61,752 nt of DNA from Lachnoanaerobaculum sanguinis (lineage in GTDB: Bacteria; Bacillota; Clostridia; Lachnospirales; Lachnospiraceae). Of this stretch, positions 60,921 to 61,752 are shown piece by piece. Position numbers and translations under genes: made by a program. The stretch covers positions 1 to 61,752 of the forward strand of contig NZ_BTHK01000018.1 in assembly GCF_033242365.1 (NCBI RefSeq). Direction: 5' to 3'. Below the pieces are notes generated by a model, which saw only the letters and a program-made list of their open reading frames with translations, was not told where the DNA came from and searched no databases. Every line of letters begins with the position of its first letter. Within the stretch, counting starts at the first letter, position 1.

Positions 60921-61337
60921 CTAAACAGCCTTTTTTGAATCCATATAAATCATTTTTTGATAGCATTCCCTACAATAGCCATAAAAAATAAGTGAATGAT
61001 TTTCTACCACTCCAATATCATCATGCACTGCCTTGTCATTTAAATCTTTTGCGATATCGGCCGGCAAGTCAATGAGCTTTGAACATGCTTTACATGAAAA
61101 ATGATAATGTTCATTGGTATTATAATCATACCTTTCGATTCCGTTTTGAGCGGAAATCTTGTTTATACGACCAAGCTCGGCGAGCAAGCCAAGATTTCGA
61201 TAAACAGTACCTAAGCTAATCTTAGGATCATCTTTTCGTAGTGACTGAAAGAGCATATCAGCTGTAGGATGATCGACTCTAGACTTCAAATTGTCCAAGA
61301 TAGCCTCCCTTTGTCTACTGTATTTTAGATCCTTCAT
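60921..61337 (-). CDS. PerR-like Fur-family regulator
   Basis: 138 residues. The winged helix (DMLFQSLRKDDPKISLGTVY) is followed by a dimer domain with HYHFSCKACSKLIDLP and CRECYQK, the two CxxC pairs binding structural zinc, and His/Asp residues for the regulatory metal. The size, short C-terminus and rubrerythrin neighbour favour PerR (peroxide sensing) over Fur. The promoter upstream is TTGACA (61398-61403), 16-bp spacer, TATACT (61376-61381). A partial PerR-box match TAGTAATGATTCTTA (61357-61371, minus strand) lies just after the -10, suggesting autorepression. Confidence 0.9.
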   Translation of the reverse strand: MKDLKYSRQREAILDNLKSRVDHPTADMLFQSLRKDDPKISLGTVYRNLGLLAELGRINKISAQNGIERYDYNTNEHYHFSCKACSKLIDLPADIAKDLNDKAVHDDIGVVENHSLIFYGYCRECYQKMIYMDSKKAV

Positions 61338-61356
61338 GTATATCCCTTTCTAAAAA

Positions 61357-61403
61357 TAAGAATCATTACTATTTAAGTATAGCACCTAATATTATATTGT
61401 CAA
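61357..61403 (-). promoter_or_regulatory. perR-like promoter with a candidate PerR box
   Basis: TTGACA (61398-61403), 16-bp spacer, TATACT (61376-61381). TAGTAATGATTCTTA at 61371-61357 agrees with the PerR consensus at 10 of 14 defined positions. Confidence 0.5.
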
Positions 61404-61504
61404 GAAAAATATCCTATTATATATAATGTATGCATTTTTATACATATTCATGTATTCCATTTTTCAAAAGGGTAGCAAATCTTTCAGTAGCTACCATATA
61501 CAAA

Positions 61505-61535
61505 ATAAAAAAGAAGCCTTAAACAAGACTTCTTT
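61505..61535 (-). terminator. Terminator of the rRNA-tRNA-Gly unit
   Basis: AAGAAGTCTT pairs with AAGGCTTCTT (one G-T pair) around GTTT, followed by T on the minus strand. Confidence 0.8.
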
Positions 61536-61538
61536 CAG

Positions 61539-61611
61539 AGCGCGAGACGGGACTCGAACCCGCGACCCCGACCTTGGCAAGGTCGTACTCCACCAACTGA
61601 GCCACTCGCGC
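61539..61611 (-). tRNA. tRNA-Gly (GCC)
   Basis: Minus-strand cloverleaf: acceptor GCGCGAG pairs with CTCGCGC, anticodon GCC in CGACCTTGCCAAGGTCG, T arm GCGGGTTCGAGTCCCGT. It follows the 23S rRNA 3' end with no 5S gene between them. Confidence 0.95.
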
Positions 61612-61663
61612 ATATACTTTCAAAACTGCCTACCAAATTCCGAGTATTATAAATTTCTATCCT

Positions 61664-61752
61664 TCTTGGTTAAACCCTCGACCTATTAGTAACCATCAAC
61701 TTAATACATTACTGTACTTACATCTTGGCCCTATCTACCTCGTAGTCTTCAA
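61664..61752 (-). rRNA. 23S ribosomal RNA, 3' end (partial)
   Basis: The minus strand reads GTAAGTACAGTAATGTATTA, then ACTAATAGGTCGAGGGTTTA and AACC, the conserved 3' terminus of clostridial 23S rRNA. The gene continues beyond the right edge. The exact 3' end near 61664-61668 is approximate. Confidence 0.92.

Overview
The window looks like a low-GC Firmicutes chromosome, most likely Lachnospiraceae or a close clostridial relative. The pointers are AT-rich codon use, strong GGAGG ribosome binding sites, anaerobe oxidative-stress genes (rubrerythrin with a PerR/Fur-type regulator), a DUF3793-flavodoxin pair, and a greA-lysS operon. Nearly every gene lies on the minus strand, so the text below reads transcription from high to low coordinates. 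The one clear plus-strand gene is an AAA ATPase at 21439-22170. No complete insertion sequence, prophage or CRISPR array is visible.

Layout from high to low coordinates. 61.7-60.3 kb: the 3' end of a 23S rRNA, tRNA-Gly, a PerR-like regulator and rubrerythrin. 60.1-50.2 kb: housekeeping genes (S1-domain protein, M18 aminopeptidase, FKBP-type lipoprotein isomerase, HAD phosphatase, serine acetyltransferase, GIY-YIG protein, RluA-type pseudouridine synthase, DUF3793-flavodoxin, GreA, and LysRS with an extra C-terminal tRNA-binding domain). 49.9-40.1 kb: a glycan-uptake locus with a YesM/YesN-type two-component system, two solute-binding lipoproteins, two ABC permeases, a GH29 alpha-L-fucosidase and a Gfo/Idh/MocA oxidoreductase.

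39.9-21.4 kb is an accessory block of conflict or defence-type genes. It holds a TOTE-type primase-helicase-PLD protein coupled to a RelB/DinJ-like antitoxin, a HigBA-like toxin-antitoxin pair with a two-operator promoter, and a tight three-gene operon of a SWIM protein, a 1123-residue unknown protein and RecQ. A second cluster follows: an alpha/beta hydrolase, a soluble FtsH-like AAA protease, a DUF262/DUF1524 (GmrSD-like) protein and a WYL regulator. An AAA ATPase closes the block beside tRNA-Arg and tRNA-Tyr.

20.8-15.1 kb carries a pirin gene broken by one in-frame TAG, a CsoR repressor, a metal-exporting P-type ATPase whose promoter is overlaid by two CsoR-like operators, an acetyltransferase, a YitT membrane protein and a Cof-type phosphatase. 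15.0-6.2 kb is a second unusual block: a TIGR04076 protein, a helical unknown, a YdjM-like membrane protein, two ATP-grasp proteins resembling the R2K clade, an ADP-ribosylglycohydrolase, a cysteine-motif unknown, a radical SAM enzyme, an RtcB RNA ligase behind a leader with a small ORF and terminator, an XRE regulator and a Nudix hydrolase. 6.0-0.1 kb ends with a Tp47-like lipoprotein plus an FMN-binding membrane reductase, a small XRE regulator, and a tandem duplication of an Rpn-family nuclease gene.

Best candidates for undescribed biology are the ATP-grasp/ADP-ribosylglycohydrolase/radical SAM/RtcB block, the RecQ-unknown-SWIM operon, a shared TTAG-N6-CTAA operator in front of the flavodoxin and FMN-protein operons, and a run of five small hairpins behind the flavodoxin gene. 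All functional statements come from reading motifs by eye; no database search was run.
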